Origin: Arthrobacter livingstonensis
GTDB lineage: Bacteria; Actinomycetota; Actinomycetes; Actinomycetales; Micrococcaceae
Direction of reading: 5' to 3'
Length of the DNA: 64,000 bases
NCBI RefSeq assembly: GCF_003219815.1
Contig: NZ_QJVD01000002.1
Span: forward strand, 143,574-207,573
The position numbers and the translations under genes were made by a program. Below the pieces are notes generated by a model, which was not told the DNA's origin, did no database searches, and saw only the letters and a list, made by a program, of their open reading frames with translations. Below, one piece after another: positions 63,581-64,000 of this stretch; position 1 is the first letter of the stretch; every line of letters begins with the position of its first letter.

Positions 63581-63733
63581 CAGATCCTCTGTACGGACAC
63601 CTCCGTGTTCCGCAGAACGTTCCGCTTGCGGGCACCGGCGCAGGTGTGGCAATTCGGTCGGGGACGGACTCGCATCCAGCAAGCCAGTTGTTGATGTCGC
63701 GCCAAACGCGCGGGTAGCGCGCTCAGGCCCGTC

Positions 63734-64000
<267 letters not shown>

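Overview
The window looks like the chromosome of a high-GC Gram-positive of the Micrococcaceae (Arthrobacter and relatives). The evidence is strong G/C third-position bias, frequent GTG/TTG starts, 4-bp start/stop overlaps, an actinobacterial coproporphyrin-type heme pathway, AdnAB instead of RecBCD/AddAB, and a gene order that largely follows the block Rv3193c to Rv3208A of Mycobacterium tuberculosis. The genus is inferred from gene content and style, not from a marker gene search.

Left part (1-24 kb): the start of a cardiolipin synthase gene runs off the left edge beside a small PLDc_N/SHOCT membrane protein. A 5'-truncated SLC13-type permease, an initiator tRNA and a composite tandem repeat follow. 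Then comes the conserved actinobacterial block: UPF0182 membrane protein, PDZ-Lon protease, zincin-like DUF2342 protein, YgjP-like metallopeptidase, an orphan RRE/E1-like (TOMM-type) protein, uvrD2, nudC, an APH-like kinase, adnB, adnA and an alkyltransferase-like protein. The right half of this block is a DNA-repair neighbourhood; adnA, adnB and the alkyltransferase-like gene form one overlapping transcription unit.

Middle (24-44 kb): a polar amino-acid ABC transporter operon, a MOSC protein and a secreted GH3 enzyme lie between two related long inverted repeats. The whole heme route follows on the minus strand (hemE-hemY-hemQ-hemH-hemC-hemD-hemB-hemL, mostly 4-bp overlaps), with hemA divergent from hemE. 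Together they take glutamyl-tRNA to heme b through coproporphyrin. After them come an SDR, a GNAT enzyme, moeZ, a TetR regulator, a DUF3107 protein and a small membrane protein.

Right part (44-64 kb): a pterin dehydratase-glyoxalase fusion; a TPP-riboswitch controlled thiO-thiS-thiG operon with divergent thiE; then accessory regulator/target pairs, each with a visible palindromic operator (TetR with an NAD-dependent epimerase, MarR with a FUSC exporter, MarR with an MMPL-MFS efflux pair); flavin enzymes; and a LexA-box controlled umuD-umuC cassette. The last 5 kb shows decay: a membrane gene with an in-frame TGA, a PucR-type regulator remnant with an in-frame TAG and a DinB-type gene with a one-base frameshift surround umuDC, whose UmuD lacks the catalytic lysine. 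The right edge cuts an FAD monooxygenase.

No CRISPR array, prophage or intact insertion sequence was seen. No plainly new multi-gene system stands out. The most promising leads are the orphan RRE/E1-like protein, the lysine-less UmuD, the two related palindromic elements around 27-29 kb and the composite repeat at 2.2-2.4 kb.
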